Below are positions 51,997 through 62,000 of a stretch of DNA of 64,000 nt, in pieces; positions within the stretch are counted from its first letter, which is position 1; the number at the start of each line of letters is the position of its first letter. The notes under the pieces are model-generated. The model was not told where the DNA came from, searched no databases, and was given only the letters and a program-made list of their open reading frames with translations. The position numbers were made by a program, and so were the translations under genes. Source of the stretch: an uncultured Flavobacteriaceae bacterium (GTDB lineage Bacteria > Bacteroidota > Bacteroidia > Flavobacteriales > Flavobacteriaceae); the NCBI GenBank assembly GCA_947489085.1, contig CANLCJ010000019.1, positions 1 through 64,000 on the forward strand. The letters are read 5' to 3'.

Positions 51997-52548
51997 TTAG
52001 TTCTTTTTAAAAGGTAACCCTAGTTCTGTTAATAATGATTTTGCTTCTTTATCAGTTTCTGCTGAAGTTACAAATGTAATATCCATTCCTGAGATTTTAT
52101 TAACTTTATCAATATTTATCTCTGGAAATATGATTTGTTCTGTAATTCCAAGGTTGTAGTTACCTCTACCATCGAAACCAGTAGCTTTAATACCGCTGAA
52201 ATCTCTAACTCTTGGTAGAGCAGATGTTACTAAACGGTCTAAGAATTCATACATTCTTTCGCCACGTAAAGTTACTTTAGCACCAATTGGCATACCTTTA
52301 CGTAATTTGAAAGATGCCACATCTTTTTTAGATAATGTTGATACGGCTTTTTGTCCAGATATAGTTGTTAATTCTTCTAATGCATAGTCGATTAACTTTT
52401 TATCTGCCACTGCAGCTCCAACACCTTTAGATATTACTATCTTTTCTAGTTTAGGAACTTGCATTACGTTTTTATATCCAAATTCGTCTGTAAGAGCTGC
52501 AATTACTTTGCTTTTATACTCTTCTTTAAGTCTAGGTGAATATGCCAT
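51997..52548 (-). CDS. rplE: 50S ribosomal protein L5
   Basis: The 183-residue L5 contains [40 protein letters not shown] and [20 protein letters not shown]. It binds 5S rRNA and contacts the P-site tRNA. It starts two bases after the rplX stop, so the two are translationally coupled. Confidence 0.97.
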   Translation of the reverse strand: MAYSPRLKEEYKSKVIAALTDEFGYKNVMQVPKLEKIVISKGVGAAVADKKLIDYALEELTTISGQKAVSTLSKKDVASFKLRKGMPIGAKVTLRGERMYEFLDRLVTSALPRVRDFSGIKATGFDGRGNYNLGITEQIIFPEINIDKVNKISGMDITFVTSAETDKEAKSLLTELGLPFKKN

Positions 52549-52550
52549 AA

Positions 52551-52868
52551 CTATATTACTTCTTTAGATTTAACTGAAACCCTTTGCTTCTTGCCTGTTT
52601 TTTCATCTTTCTCGAAAGTTACTCGAGTTGTTTCTCCTGTAGAAGTTAACAATGATAAATTAGACACGTGAATTGGTGCTTCTTTTTCTACGATTCCACC
52701 TTGAGGGTTTTGTGCGCTTGGTTTAGTATGTTTCTTAACCATATTAACGCCCTCAACGATTGCTTTGTTCTTTTCTATAAATACTTTTTGTACTTTACCT
52801 TCTGCACCTTTGTGGTCTCCAGCAATTACTTTTACAGTATCTCCAGTTTTTATTTTAAGCTTTGCCAT
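52551..52868 (-). CDS. rplX: 50S ribosomal protein L24
   Basis: The 105-residue L24 has an N-terminal KOW motif ([20 protein letters not shown]) and the central [20 protein letters not shown]. It is an early 50S assembly protein. It follows rplN by 15 bp. Confidence 0.97.
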   Translation of the reverse strand: MAKLKIKTGDTVKVIAGDHKGAEGKVQKVFIEKNKAIVEGVNMVKKHTKPSAQNPQGGIVEKEAPIHVSNLSLLTSTGETTRVTFEKDEKTGKKQRVSVKSKEVI

Positions 52869-52883
52869 CTTAATTATTCTGTA

Positions 52884-53252
52884 TTAAAGCACCTCTGGTG
52901 CTAATGATACAATCTTCATGAATTGTTTATCACGAAGTTCTCTAGCAACAGGTCCAAATACACGTGTTCCTCTCATTTCACCCGTTGGGTTTAAAAGTAC
53001 ACAAGCATTATCGTCGAATCTTATATAAGATCCATCTGGACGTCTTACTTCTTTCTTTGTACGAACAACTACTGCTGTAGATACCGCTCCCTTTTTAATG
53101 TTTCCATTAGGAGTTGCATCTTTTACAGAGACAACAATTTTGTCTCCTACAGAAGCATATCTTCTCTTAGTACCACCTAATACACGGATTGTTAAAACTT
53201 CCTTTGCACCAGTGTTATCAGCTACTTTTAATCTTGATTCTTGTTGTACCAT
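52884..53252 (-). CDS. rplN: 50S ribosomal protein L14
   Basis: The 122-residue L14 starts [20 protein letters not shown] and has [20 protein letters not shown] and [20 protein letters not shown]. It lies at the subunit interface of the 50S. It starts two bases after rpsQ. Confidence 0.97.
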   Translation of the reverse strand: MVQQESRLKVADNTGAKEVLTIRVLGGTKRRYASVGDKIVVSVKDATPNGNIKKGAVSTAVVVRTKKEVRRPDGSYIRFDDNACVLLNPTGEMRGTRVFGPVARELRDKQFMKIVSLAPEVL

Positions 53253-53254
53253 AA

Positions 53255-53512
53255 TTACTTCGCTCTTTCAATTATTTCAACTAATCTCCAACACTTAGAT
53301 TTACTTAAGGGTCTTGTTTCCATGATTCTTACAGTATCACCTTCGTTGCAGTCATTTTTCTCGTCGTGTGCAACATATTTCTTTGTCTTTAACACGAACT
53401 TACCATACATAGGGTGTTTTACTTTTTTCACTTCAGAAACCACAATAGATTTCTGCATTTTGTTACTTGTAACAACTCCTATACGTTCTTTTCTTAAATT
53501 TCTTGTTTCCAT
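53255..53512 (-). CDS. rpsQ: 30S ribosomal protein S17
   Basis: The 85-residue OB-fold S17 begins [20 protein letters not shown] and contains [20 protein letters not shown] and [20 protein letters not shown]. It is a 16S rRNA-binding assembly protein. Confidence 0.97.
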   Translation of the reverse strand: METRNLRKERIGVVTSNKMQKSIVVSEVKKVKHPMYGKFVLKTKKYVAHDEKNDCNEGDTVRIMETRPLSKSKCWRLVEIIERAK

Positions 53513-53523
53513 ATTCAGCAGAA

Positions 53524-53715
53524 TTATTGTAGTTCTCTTTTAGTTAATTCCGTTGCAATTCTTGCCACGCTTCTTCTTAATGCACGTAACTGAATTGGGT
53601 TTTCTAAAGGAGATATTGCGTGCGACAATTTAAGGTCTGAATAACTCTTCTTTGTTTCACCAAGTTTTTCTTGTAACTCAGCTACAGATAATTCTTTAAT
53701 TTCTGATTGTTTCAT
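53524..53715 (-). CDS. rpmC: 50S ribosomal protein L29
   Basis: The 63-residue L29 is a two-helix protein at the tunnel exit ([37 protein letters not shown]). Two adjacent ATGs occur; the second (53715) is chosen because homologues start MKQSE. Confidence 0.95.
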   Translation of the reverse strand: MKQSEIKELSVAELQEKLGETKKSYSDLKLSHAISPLENPIQLRALRRSVARIATELTKRELQ

Positions 53716-53727
53716 CATCTTAAATTA

Positions 53728-54147
53728 TTATGCTTCGTAATCTCTAGCAATTATAAACTTAGTTTTAACTGGTAACTTTTGAGCTGCTAAACGTAATGCT
53801 TCTTTTGCAATATCTAAAGGTACTCCACCAATTTCGAATAAAACACGACCTGGCTTTACAACAGCTGCCCAATATTCTACGGCACCTTTACCTTTACCCA
53901 TACGTACTTCAAGAGGCTTTTTTGTGATAGGCTTGTCTGGAAAAATTTTAATCCAAAGTTGCCCTTCTCTTTTCATGTAACGTGTAGCGGCAATACGTGC
54001 TGCTTCTATTTGACGCGATGTTAAAAAATTCGAGTCTAATGATTTTATTCCAAAAGTCCCGCTTGAAAGTTGATGCCCTCTTCCGGCATTACCTTTCATG
54101 CGTCCTTTTTGCTGTTTACGAAATTTTGTTCTTTTAGGCTGTAACAT
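53728..54147 (-). CDS. rplP: 50S ribosomal protein L16
   Basis: The 139-residue L16 starts [20 protein letters not shown] and has [19 protein letters not shown]-like sequence near 47-60 and [20 protein letters not shown]. It helps position the A-site tRNA on the 50S subunit. Confidence 0.97.
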   Translation of the reverse strand: MLQPKRTKFRKQQKGRMKGNAGRGHQLSSGTFGIKSLDSNFLTSRQIEAARIAATRYMKREGQLWIKIFPDKPITKKPLEVRMGKGKGAVEYWAAVVKPGRVLFEIGGVPLDIAKEALRLAAQKLPVKTKFIIARDYEA

Positions 54148-54168
54148 TTTTCTTTACTTTATAAAAAA

Positions 54169-54894
54169 TTACTTTCTACGACGAGGTCCTTTGTTGTTCC
54201 CACCACGTCCTCCGGCTCCACCTTTTCCTTGCTTCTTAGATAAACCAACAAGCGGAGAAAGTTCTCTTTTACCATATACTTCACCTTTCATGATCCATAC
54301 TTTAACACCTAATCTACCATAAGTAGTGTGTGCTTCTACTAAAGCATAGTCAATATCGGCTCTAAAAGTTGATAAAGGAATACGGCCTTCTTTATAGTGC
54401 TCGCTACGTGCCATTTCAGCTCCGTTTAAACGTCCACTAATTTGAATTTTTATTCCTTCTGCGTTCATTCGCATAGTTGCAGCAATTGCCATTTTTATAG
54501 CGCGACGGTAAGAAATTCTATTTTCTATTTGACGTGCTATACTAGATGCTACTAAAAATGCGTCAAGCTCAGGTCTCTTAATTTCAAAGATGTTAATCTG
54601 AACTTCTTTTCCAGTAATCTTTTTAAGCTCCTCTTTTAACTTGTCTACCTCTTGTCCACCTTTACCTATAATAATACCAGGTCTAGCAGTAGTGATAGTA
54701 ACGGTTACAAGTTTAAGTGTACGCTCTATTATTACTCTACTTACACTAGCTTTAGATAAACGCGCGTGAACGTATTTTCTAATCTTATCGTCTTCGGCAA
54801 GTTTATCACCATAATCGTTTCCTCCGTACCAGTTAGATTCCCATCCTCTGATAATTCCTAAGCGATTTCCGATTGGATTTGTCTTTTGTCCCAT
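54169..54894 (-). CDS. rpsC: 30S ribosomal protein S3
   Basis: The 241-residue S3 starts [20 protein letters not shown], has the KH domain GXXG region [20 protein letters not shown] and the C-terminal domain [21 protein letters not shown] basic Gly-rich tail ([20 protein letters not shown]) extends it. S3 lines the mRNA entry channel. Confidence 0.97.
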   Translation of the reverse strand: MGQKTNPIGNRLGIIRGWESNWYGGNDYGDKLAEDDKIRKYVHARLSKASVSRVIIERTLKLVTVTITTARPGIIIGKGGQEVDKLKEELKKITGKEVQINIFEIKRPELDAFLVASSIARQIENRISYRRAIKMAIAATMRMNAEGIKIQISGRLNGAEMARSEHYKEGRIPLSTFRADIDYALVEAHTTYGRLGVKVWIMKGEVYGKRELSPLVGLSKKQGKGGAGGRGGNNKGPRRRK

Positions 54895-54901
54895 ACTCTA
54901 T

Positions 54902-55309
54902 TTAAGCTTGTGTGTTATTATTAGCTCCAACCACTAATGTAACATGGTTAGAACGTTTTCTTATTCTGTGTGCACGACCTTGAGGTGCTGGACGCAATCT
55001 CTTTAACATAGATCCGCCATCAACTCTAATCTCTTTTACAATTAATTCGGCTGATTCAACATCTGCATCTTCATTCTTTGCTTGCCAGTTAGCGATAGCT
55101 GATAATAACAACTTCTCTAAACGACCTGATGCTTCTTTATTGTTGAATTTTAAGATATTAAGTGCATGTTCTACTTTTTCACCTCTTACTAAATCGGCTA
55201 CTAAACGCATTTTTCTTGGTGACGTAGGACAGTTATTAAGTTTTGCAAAAGCCACTTGCTTTTTAGCTTCCTTAATAGCGTCTGCCATTTGTTTTTTACG
55301 ACTTCCCAT
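54902..55309 (-). CDS. rplV: 50S ribosomal protein L22
   Basis: The 135-residue L22 contains [20 protein letters not shown] and the beta-hairpin region [20 protein letters not shown], which lines the exit tunnel where macrolides bind. The loop is of normal length, so no resistance-type change is evident. Confidence 0.96.
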   Translation of the reverse strand: MGSRKKQMADAIKEAKKQVAFAKLNNCPTSPRKMRLVADLVRGEKVEHALNILKFNNKEASGRLEKLLLSAIANWQAKNEDADVESAELIVKEIRVDGGSMLKRLRPAPQGRAHRIRKRSNHVTLVVGANNNTQA

Positions 55310-55315
55310 AGCTTA

Positions 55316-55594
55316 CTACTTTTTACCTTTATTTTTAGCACCTGCATGCCCACGGAATGAACGTGTTGGTGAAAATTCTCCTAATTTATGTCCTACCATG
55401 TTCTCTGTAACATATACTGGTACAAATTGGCGGCCATTGTGTACTGCTATAGTTTGACCAACAAAATCTGGAGTAATCATACTGGCTCTAGACCAAGTTT
55501 TAATTACTGTTTTTTTATTAGCTTCTACGTTTGCAGCTACTTTTTTCTCTAGTTTATAATGAACGTAAGGTCCTTTTTTTAACGATCTTGCCAT
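55316..55594 (-). CDS. rpsS: 30S ribosomal protein S19
   Basis: The 92-residue S19 starts [20 protein letters not shown] and has [20 protein letters not shown] and [20 protein letters not shown]. It lies in the head of the 30S next to S13. Confidence 0.97.
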   Translation of the reverse strand: MARSLKKGPYVHYKLEKKVAANVEANKKTVIKTWSRASMITPDFVGQTIAVHNGRQFVPVYVTENMVGHKLGEFSPTRSFRGHAGAKNKGKK

Positions 55595-55597
55595 GTC

Positions 55598-56425
55598 TTA
55601 TTTCTTTCTACGTTCTACAATGTATTTATTACTCGCTTTAGTCTTAGAACGGGTTCTGTAACCTTTAGCAGGTATACCGTTTCTTGAACGTGGATGACCA
55701 CCAGAAGCACGACCTTCTCCACCACCCATTGGGTGATCTACAGGGTTCATTCTTACTGGGTTTGTTCTTGGTCTTCTACCTAACCATCTTGTTCTACCAG
55801 CTTTACCACCTACTAATAATTGGTGATCGGAGTTTGAAACAACACCTATAGTGGCTGAACATGTAATTAACACTAAGCGTGTTTCTCCAGATGGTAACTT
55901 AACGGTAGCAAATTTCCCGTCTCTTGCCATTAACTGAGCAAAAGCACCAGCACTACGTGCCATAACAGCACCTTGACCTGGACGTAACTCTAAACAAGAT
56001 ATTATTGTACCTAATGGAATTTCACTTAATGGCATTGCATTTCCTATTTCAGGAGCGATACCTTCGTTACCAGAAACAACTGTTTGCCCAACTTGAAGTC
56101 CGTTTTGAGCTATTATATATCGCTTTTCACCATCTTGATAGTTTAATAATGCGATAAATGCTGTTCTGTTTGGATCGTATTCTATAGACTTAACTTCAGC
56201 AGGAATTCCCGCTTTGTCTCTTTTAAAGTCTATAATACGATACTTCTTTTTATGACCACCACCTATGTAGCGCATGGTCATTTTTCCTTGACTGTTTCTA
56301 CCACCTGAACGTTTTTTCGGAGCTAATAAACTTTTCTCCGGCTTATCAGTAGTTATGGCGTCATACCCATTTACTACTCTAAATCGCTGTCCTGGTGTGA
56401 TTGGTTTTAATTTTCTTACTGACAT
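55598..56425 (-). CDS. rplB: 50S ribosomal protein L2
   Basis: The 275-residue L2 contains [40 protein letters not shown]-like sequence (here [20 protein letters not shown]), and the highly conserved [20 protein letters not shown] near the peptidyl transferase centre. Length is normal. Confidence 0.97.
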   Translation of the reverse strand: MSVRKLKPITPGQRFRVVNGYDAITTDKPEKSLLAPKKRSGGRNSQGKMTMRYIGGGHKKKYRIIDFKRDKAGIPAEVKSIEYDPNRTAFIALLNYQDGEKRYIIAQNGLQVGQTVVSGNEGIAPEIGNAMPLSEIPLGTIISCLELRPGQGAVMARSAGAFAQLMARDGKFATVKLPSGETRLVLITCSATIGVVSNSDHQLLVGGKAGRTRWLGRRPRTNPVRMNPVDHPMGGGEGRASGGHPRSRNGIPAKGYRTRSKTKASNKYIVERRKK

Positions 56426-56430
56426 TCTAA

Positions 56431-56721
56431 TTACATATTAGCGTATAAATCAATCATCTCACCTTCCGCCAGTTGTACAATTGCTTTTTTAACAGCATTT
56501 GTTTTACCATGTTGTATACCAGTTTTTGTGTACTTGGTACTACGATCTGGACGGACATTTATAGTACGAACTTTTTCAACAGAAACACCATAAACAGCTT
56601 CCACTGCTTTTTTTATTTCTACCTTGTTCGCCTTTGTTTTCACTGCAAAAGTGTAGCAATTTCTTAACTCGCTATCAGCTGTTGCTTTTTCTGTGATTAT
56701 AGGTTTAATTAAGATACTCAT
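56431..56721 (-). CDS. rplW: 50S ribosomal protein L23
   Basis: The 96-residue L23 starts [20 protein letters not shown] and contains [20 protein letters not shown]. It sits at the exit of the peptide tunnel, where SRP and trigger factor dock. Confidence 0.96.
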   Translation of the reverse strand: MSILIKPIITEKATADSELRNCYTFAVKTKANKVEIKKAVEAVYGVSVEKVRTINVRPDRSTKYTKTGIQHGKTNAVKKAIVQLAEGEMIDLYANM

Positions 56722-56729
56722 CTTGTTTC

Positions 56730-57359
56730 TTATTTACTTAAGTTAGATTCTATTCCTTCTAAAGCTCCTTCTAATAGCACAACTTGATTTGCATTTAAAA
56801 TCTTGTACGTACTCAATTCAGAACTTGTTATAACTTCAGAGTCTTTTAAGTTACGTGAGGACAAATACACATTTGTATTTGCTGCTCCTAACACAAATAA
56901 AGACTTCTTGTTTTCTAAATCTAAAGCTTTTAAAACAGCAGTAAAGCTTTTTGTTTTTGGAGACTCGAAATTAAAATCTTCTAAAACTGTAATTGCTTTT
57001 TCACTAGACTTGATGCTTAAAGCAGATTTACGCGCTAAACGCTTAACGTTTTTGTTTAACTTAAGACTGTAGTTTCTTGGTCTTGGTCCAAACATACGAC
57101 CACCACCTTTAAACACACCAGACTTGATACTACCTGCACGTGCAGTACCTGTTCCCTTTTGCTTTTTAATCTTACGCGTAGATCCAGCAATTTCTGCTCT
57201 TTCTTTAGACTTGTGAGTACCTTGTCTTTGGTTTGCTAAATATTGTTTAACATCCAAATACACAGCGTGATTATTAGGCTCTATAGCAAACACCTCTTTA
57301 GAAAGATCTATCTTTCTACCTGTGTCTTTTCCGTTTATATCTAAAACAGCTACTTCCAT
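56730..57359 (-). CDS. rplD: 50S ribosomal protein L4
   Basis: The 209-residue L4 has the tunnel loop [20 protein letters not shown] ([12 protein letters not shown]) and [20 protein letters not shown]. In E. coli L4 represses the S10 operon; here the leader before rplC is a possible target. Its start overlaps the rplC stop by one base. Confidence 0.96.
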   Translation of the reverse strand: MEVAVLDINGKDTGRKIDLSKEVFAIEPNNHAVYLDVKQYLANQRQGTHKSKERAEIAGSTRKIKKQKGTGTARAGSIKSGVFKGGGRMFGPRPRNYSLKLNKNVKRLARKSALSIKSSEKAITVLEDFNFESPKTKSFTAVLKALDLENKKSLFVLGAANTNVYLSSRNLKDSEVITSSELSTYKILNANQVVLLEGALEGIESNLSK

Positions 57360-57976
57360 TACTTCTGAATAATTACATAAGCGTTTTTATGTCCAGGTAC
57401 ACACCCTTTCACAACAAGTAGGTTCTTTTCAGCAACTACTTTTAAAACTCTTAAATTTTGAACTTTCACTTTATCGCCTCCCATTCTTCCGGCCATTTTC
57501 ATGCCTTTGAATACTCTTGCAGGATAAGATGCAGCCCCAATAGAACCTGGCGCTCTTAAACGGTTATGTTGACCGTGAGTCGCTTGACCTACACCACCAA
57601 AACCATGACGCTTTACAACACCTTGAAATCCTTTACCTTTTGACGTTCCAGAGACATCAACAAACTCACCTTCTGCAAAATGCTCTACAGTGATTGCATC
57701 TCCTAATTTGTACTCCTCATCAAAACCTTTAAACTCAACAACTTTGCGTTTTACAGAAGTACCCGCTTTTTTAGCATGACCTAAGTCTGCTTTAGTAGCG
57801 CTTTTTTCTGTCGCGTCATCGAAACCTAATTGAATAGCTTCATAGCCATCAATCTCTTCAGTTCTGACTTGGGTAACGGTACATGGTCCAGCTTCGATTA
57901 CAGTACAAGGAATGTTTTTCCCGTTTTCATCAAAGATGCTGGTCATACCGATTTTCTTTCCAATTAACCCAGACAT
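57359..57976 (-). CDS. rplC: 50S ribosomal protein L3
   Basis: The 205-residue L3 starts [20 protein letters not shown] and has [20 protein letters not shown] and [20 protein letters not shown] near the peptidyl transferase centre. It is the first gene of a transcript with its own promoter and structured leader (57977-58157), not a direct continuation of rpsJ. Confidence 0.97.
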   Translation of the reverse strand: MSGLIGKKIGMTSIFDENGKNIPCTVIEAGPCTVTQVRTEEIDGYEAIQLGFDDATEKSATKADLGHAKKAGTSVKRKVVEFKGFDEEYKLGDAITVEHFAEGEFVDVSGTSKGKGFQGVVKRHGFGGVGQATHGQHNRLRAPGSIGAASYPARVFKGMKMAGRMGGDKVKVQNLRVLKVVAEKNLLVVKGCVPGHKNAYVIIQK

Positions 57977-58120
57977 ATTTATTAATTTAATTAATTATTA
58001 TTTGTTATTTAAAACTAAAAAAAGCCGAAAATACATTTCAGCTCTTGAATTGTATTGTTCCGTTTTTCCCTCGCCCGCAGCGGTGGGACATGTTACTCTT
58101 GGATACACCAAGGGCATTAG
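57977..58120 (-). ncRNA. structured 5' leader of the rplC operon with attenuator hairpin
   Basis: The predicted transcript contains hairpin CTTGG-TGTAT-CCAAG (58112-58098) and, near the gene, AGCTGAAA-TGTAT-TTTCGGCT (58043-58023) followed by six further T residues (58022-58017), an intrinsic terminator 41 nt before the ATG. Both loops read TGTAT. Further complementary blocks (CCGC/GCGG, GCCC/GGGC) could form an alternative fold. A ribosomal protein (L3 or L4) as effector is inference. Confidence 0.5.
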
Positions 58121-58126
58121 CGGCTG

Positions 58127-58157
58127 CAAAACTATTAAATTTTATCCAATAAACAAA
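58127..58157 (-). promoter_or_regulatory. promoter of the rplC operon
   Basis: On the minus strand TTTG (58157-58154), a 19-base spacer and TAGTTTTG (58134-58127) match the Bacteroidota consensus fully. It is followed by CAGCC, as in the rpsL promoter. Confidence 0.7.
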
Positions 58158-58377
58158 ACTATAATTATTTATTTTTTAATGATTTAGCACTTTATGCCTT
58201 TTAAAAAACGAAATGAAAAATCTTTTACAGTATTGGCGCTTTTGCTAAAATAGCTTTTCCTAGCAATAAATTTAAAATGCTCTAAGCGAACACCTTAATC
58301 GCTTTTTAATGAGATTTTAGAAATAGAGTTTTTAGATTGCAAATAATCTTGCTTATAAAAAATAAAATAGTTTACAT
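58158..58377. other. spacer between rpsJ terminator and rplC promoter
   Basis: A+T-rich sequence without a credible reading frame. TTGCTA near 58232 and TAGCAA near 58260 could form a weak hairpin. Nothing else is recognised. Confidence 0.4.
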
Positions 58378-58379
58378 AA

Positions 58380-58410
58380 AAAAAGACCGCTCTAAAAGAG
58401 CAGTCTTTTT
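58380..58410 (-). terminator. terminator after rpsJ
   Basis: AAAAAGAC and GCTC (58380-58392) pair with GAGC and GTCTTTTT (58398-58410) with one C-A mismatch and a five-base loop; an A run on the left gives seven T on the minus strand. It lies 24 bases after the S10 stop. Confidence 0.7.
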
Positions 58411-58434
58411 ATTATGAATTGAAAGTACAATTGC

Positions 58435-58740
58435 TTATACTTTAATTTCTACTTCTACGCCACTTGGTAATTCAAGTTTCATTAAGGCATCGATAGTTTT
58501 CGATGACGACGAGTAAATATCTAATAATCTCTTGTAAGAGCTTAATTGAAATTGTTCTCTAGATTTCTTGTTTACGTGTGGAGAACGTAATACAGTGAAA
58601 ATTTTCTTGTGCGTTGGTAATGGAATTGGTCCAGTTACTACAGCTCCAGTGCTTTTTACTGTTTTTACAATCTTATCAGCAGATTTATCTACTAAATTGT
58701 GATCGTAAGACTTTAGTTTTATTCTGATTTTTTGACTCAT
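58435..58740 (-). CDS. rpsJ: 30S ribosomal protein S10
   Basis: The 101-residue S10 starts [20 protein letters not shown] and has [20 protein letters not shown]. It is 11 bp after fusA. In E. coli S10 opens the S10 operon; here it closes the str group and is followed by a terminator. Confidence 0.97.
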   Translation of the reverse strand: MSQKIRIKLKSYDHNLVDKSADKIVKTVKSTGAVVTGPIPLPTHKKIFTVLRSPHVNKKSREQFQLSSYKRLLDIYSSSSKTIDALMKLELPSGVEVEIKV

Positions 58741-58751
58741 TTTCTTAAATT

Positions 58752-60878
58752 TTAAGCTTCAACACCTTTTGCTGCCTTAATCACTTCTTCTGATATGTTA
58801 GAAGGTGTTTCAGCATAGTGTGAAAATTCCATTGTAGATGTTGCACGACCTGAAGATAGTGTTCTTAATGTAGTTACATACCCGAACATTTCAGATAATG
58901 GTACGGTGGCTTTTACTGTTTTTGCTCCAGCTCTGTCTCCCATATCACTTACCTGTCCTCTTCTTCTGTTTAAATCTCCAACAATATCACCCATGTTTTC
59001 TTCTGGAGTTATTACTTCCAGCTTCATTATAGGCTCCATAATTACAGCTTTTGCTGCTTTTGCAGAGTTTTTAAATCCAAGTTTAGCAGCTAATTCGAAT
59101 GATAATTGATCGGAATCCACATCATGATAAGATCCATCTTTCAATGTTACTTTCATAGAATCAACTTCGTAACCTGCTAATGGTCCGTTAACCATCGCCA
59201 TTTTAAATCCTTTTTCAATAGATGGTATAAATTCCTTAGGAACGTTACCACCTTTGATAATAGACTCAAATTGAAGACCTACTACACCTTCATCTGCTGG
59301 TTCTATTGTAAATACAATATCGGCAAACTTACCACGACCACCTGATTGTTTCTTATAAACTTCTCTATGGTCTGCAGCTTGTGTTATTGCTTCTTTATAT
59401 TCTACTTGAGGTTGTCCTTGGTTTACTTCAACCTTAAACTCACGTTTTAAACGATCTACAATAATATCTAAGTGAAGCTCACCCATACCAGATATAATTG
59501 TTTGTCCTGATGCTTCGTCTGTTCTTGCTGTAAATGTTGGATCTTCTTCAGATAGTTTGGCTAAAGCCATACCTAATTTATCCACATCTGCCTTTGTTTT
59601 AGGCTCTACTGCAATACCAATTACGGGATCTGGGAAGTCCATAGATTCCAACACAATTGGATTTTTTTCATCAGACATGGTGTCTCCAGTCTTAATGTCT
59701 TTAAATCCTACTGCTGCACCTATATCTCCTGCTTCGATAAAATCGATAGCATTCTGCTTGTTAGAGTGCATTTGGTAAATACGAGAGATACGCTCTTTTT
59801 TACCAGAACGGTTGTTCAAAATGTAAGATCCTGCATCTAGACGTCCTGAATAGGCTCTAAAGAATGCCAAACGGCCTACAAATGGGTCTGTAGCAATTTT
59901 AAAAGCTAATGCAGCGAATGGATCTTTTGCATCTGGCTTACGTATTGCTTCTCCTCCTGTTCTAGGGTCTGTACCTACAATATTATCTCTATCTGTTGGT
60001 GAAGGTAAATAACGACAAACAGCATCTAATAAGAACTGTACACCTTTATTTTTAAAAGCCGATCCACAAATCATTGGGATAATAGCCATATCCATTACAG
60101 CAGCTCTAAGTGCAGCGTGCACTTCTTCTTCTGTAATAGAATCTTCATCTTCCATGAATTTCTCTAAAAGATTCTCATCGTAAGTAGCCACTTCTTCTAT
60201 TAAAAGTGCTCGGTACTTACGCGCTTCTTCTTTTAAATCTTCCGGAATATCTATAACATCGAATGTAGATCCTTGTGTTTCATCATGCCATACAATAGCA
60301 CGGTTTTTTACTAAATCTATAATTCCTTTAAAATCTGCTTCGTCACCAATGTTTAAAACGATTGGCACCGCATTAGATTTTAACATGTCCTTTACTTGTT
60401 GACAAACGCCTAAAAAGTTAGACCCTTGACGGTCCATTTTATTTACAAAACCAATACGTGGCACTTTATAGTTATCTGCAAGTCTCCAGTTAGTTTCAGA
60501 TTGTGGCTCTACACCATCTACTGCACTAAATAAGAATACTAACCCATCTAATACACGTAAAGAACGGTTTACTTCTACCGTAAAATCTACGTGACCTGGA
60601 GTATCAATAATGTTAAAGTGGTATCCTTTAGTTTCTGGTGTTGGTTTTCCATTCTCTATAGGGAATTTCCACTCACAGGTTGTAGCAGCGGAAGTAATTG
60701 TAATACCTCTTTCTTGCTCTTGCTCCATCCAGTCCATTGTAGCAGCACCATCATGTACTTCTCCAATTTTGTGAGACACTCCTGTATAATAAAGTATACG
60801 TTCTGTAGTTGTGGTTTTTCCTGCATCAATATGTGCAGCAATACCAATATTTCTAGTGAATTTTAAATCTCTTGCCAT
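58752..60878 (-). CDS. fusA: elongation factor G
   Basis: The 708-residue GTPase drives translocation. The G domain has [40 protein letters not shown] and NKMD; the C-terminal domains include [20 protein letters not shown] and the EFG IV/V region. Length is normal. tuf does not follow it, which is typical of Bacteroidota. Confidence 0.97.
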   Translation of the reverse strand: MARDLKFTRNIGIAAHIDAGKTTTTERILYYTGVSHKIGEVHDGAATMDWMEQEQERGITITSAATTCEWKFPIENGKPTPETKGYHFNIIDTPGHVDFTVEVNRSLRVLDGLVFLFSAVDGVEPQSETNWRLADNYKVPRIGFVNKMDRQGSNFLGVCQQVKDMLKSNAVPIVLNIGDEADFKGIIDLVKNRAIVWHDETQGSTFDVIDIPEDLKEEARKYRALLIEEVATYDENLLEKFMEDEDSITEEEVHAALRAAVMDMAIIPMICGSAFKNKGVQFLLDAVCRYLPSPTDRDNIVGTDPRTGGEAIRKPDAKDPFAALAFKIATDPFVGRLAFFRAYSGRLDAGSYILNNRSGKKERISRIYQMHSNKQNAIDFIEAGDIGAAVGFKDIKTGDTMSDEKNPIVLESMDFPDPVIGIAVEPKTKADVDKLGMALAKLSEEDPTFTARTDEASGQTIISGMGELHLDIIVDRLKREFKVEVNQGQPQVEYKEAITQAADHREVYKKQSGGRGKFADIVFTIEPADEGVVGLQFESIIKGGNVPKEFIPSIEKGFKMAMVNGPLAGYEVDSMKVTLKDGSYHDVDSDQLSFELAAKLGFKNSAKAAKAVIMEPIMKLEVITPEENMGDIVGDLNRRRGQVSDMGDRAGAKTVKATVPLSEMFGYVTTLRTLSSGRATSTMEFSHYAETPSNISEEVIKAAKGVEA

Positions 60879-60881
60879 GTC

Positions 60882-61358
60882 TTAAAATCTAAAGTGAGAG
60901 AATGCTTTGTTTGCTTCCGCCATTTTGTGCGTATCTACTCTTTTCTTAACCGCTGCGCCTTCTTCTTTAGCTGCTGCTAAAACTTCAGAGGCTAAACGTT
61001 GTGCCATAGATTTTTCGTTACGCTTTCTTGCGTATCCTATTAACCATTTCATGGCTGTTGAAATTTTTCTGTCTGGACGAATCTGCATTGGAATTTGAAA
61101 TGTTGCTCCACCAACACGACGGCTACGTACTTCTACGTGAGGCATCACATTAGACAATGCGTCTTTCCAAATTTCTAAAGCTGTTTTTTCTTCGTCAGTT
61201 TTCTTTTCTTCTACAATATCAATAGCATCATAGAATACTTTAAAAGCCACAGACTTCTTACCGTCCCACATCATGTTATTCACAAAACGTGTTACCAATT
61301 GATCGTTAAATCTTGGATCTGGTAAAAGTGGTCTTTTTTTCGCTGCTCTTTTTCTCAT
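60882..61358 (-). CDS. rpsG: 30S ribosomal protein S7
   Basis: The 158-residue S7 starts [20 protein letters not shown] and has [20 protein letters not shown] and the ending [10 protein letters not shown]. It binds the 3' domain of 16S rRNA in the 30S head. It lies three bases before fusA. Confidence 0.97.
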   Translation of the reverse strand: MRKRAAKKRPLLPDPRFNDQLVTRFVNNMMWDGKKSVAFKVFYDAIDIVEEKKTDEEKTALEIWKDALSNVMPHVEVRSRRVGGATFQIPMQIRPDRKISTAMKWLIGYARKRNEKSMAQRLASEVLAAAKEEGAAVKKRVDTHKMAEANKAFSHFRF

Positions 61359-61450
61359 GTCTTCTTTTCGTTAATTGTTACTAGCTGTAAGTTGTTTGTT
61401 ATTGGTTTTTACAAACCATTAACCTTTAACTTTTAACTTTTAACTTCGTT

Positions 61451-61825
61451 TTACTTTTTAGGGCGTTTTGCACCGTACTTAGATCTACGTTGGGTTCTTC
61501 CAGCAACACCTGCTGTATCTAAAGCTCCACGAACAACGTGATATCTAACACCTGGTAAATCTTTTACCCTTCCACCTCTAACCAATACTATCGAATGCTC
61601 TTGTAGATTGTGACCTTCTCCACCGATGTATGCGTTTACTTCGTTACCGTTTGTTAAACGTACCCTTGCTACCTTACGCATTGCTGAGTTAGGTTTTTTT
61701 GGAGTCGTCGTGTAAACACGAGTACACACACCACGCCTTTGCGGACAAGAATCTAAAGCAGCCGATTTACTCTTCTTGGTTATTTTGGCTCTTCCTTTTC
61801 TTACTAATTGTGAAATTGTTGGCAT
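61451..61825 (-). CDS. rpsL: 30S ribosomal protein S12
   Basis: The 124-residue S12 starts [20 protein letters not shown]. The decoding-centre segment [20 protein letters not shown] keeps both lysines that are changed in streptomycin-resistant mutants, and [16 protein letters not shown] is also conserved. It is the first gene of the supercluster, with a good promoter just upstream. Confidence 0.97.
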   Translation of the reverse strand: MPTISQLVRKGRAKITKKSKSAALDSCPQRRGVCTRVYTTTPKKPNSAMRKVARVRLTNGNEVNAYIGGEGHNLQEHSIVLVRGGRVKDLPGVRYHVVRGALDTAGVAGRTQRRSKYGAKRPKK

Positions 61826-61866
61826 ATATTACTATAAAATTTTATTATCCTCTTCTTAGAGGGCTG

Positions 61867-61897
61867 CAAATGTAGAAATTATAATTAACTATTCAAA
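61867..61897 (-). promoter_or_regulatory. promoter of the rpsL operon
   Basis: On the minus strand TTTG (61897-61894), a 19-base spacer and TACATTTG (61874-61867) match the consensus exactly, followed by CAGCC as in the rplC promoter. A CCTCT/AGAGG hairpin (61849-61862) lies in the short leader. Confidence 0.7.
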
Positions 61898-62000
61898 TCG
61901 TAAATCATTAATTTTCAGAAGAATTTAAATTTTTAAAAAGCAGTTATATAATTATCACTCCTTTTTCCGTTAGATTTACACCAGAATTTAGAGTCTATTT

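Noticed and set aside
60879-60881. tuf, map or adk missing from the ribosomal cluster as a deletion
   Set aside because: Their absence from this position fits known gene order in Bacteroidota and is not evidence of loss.
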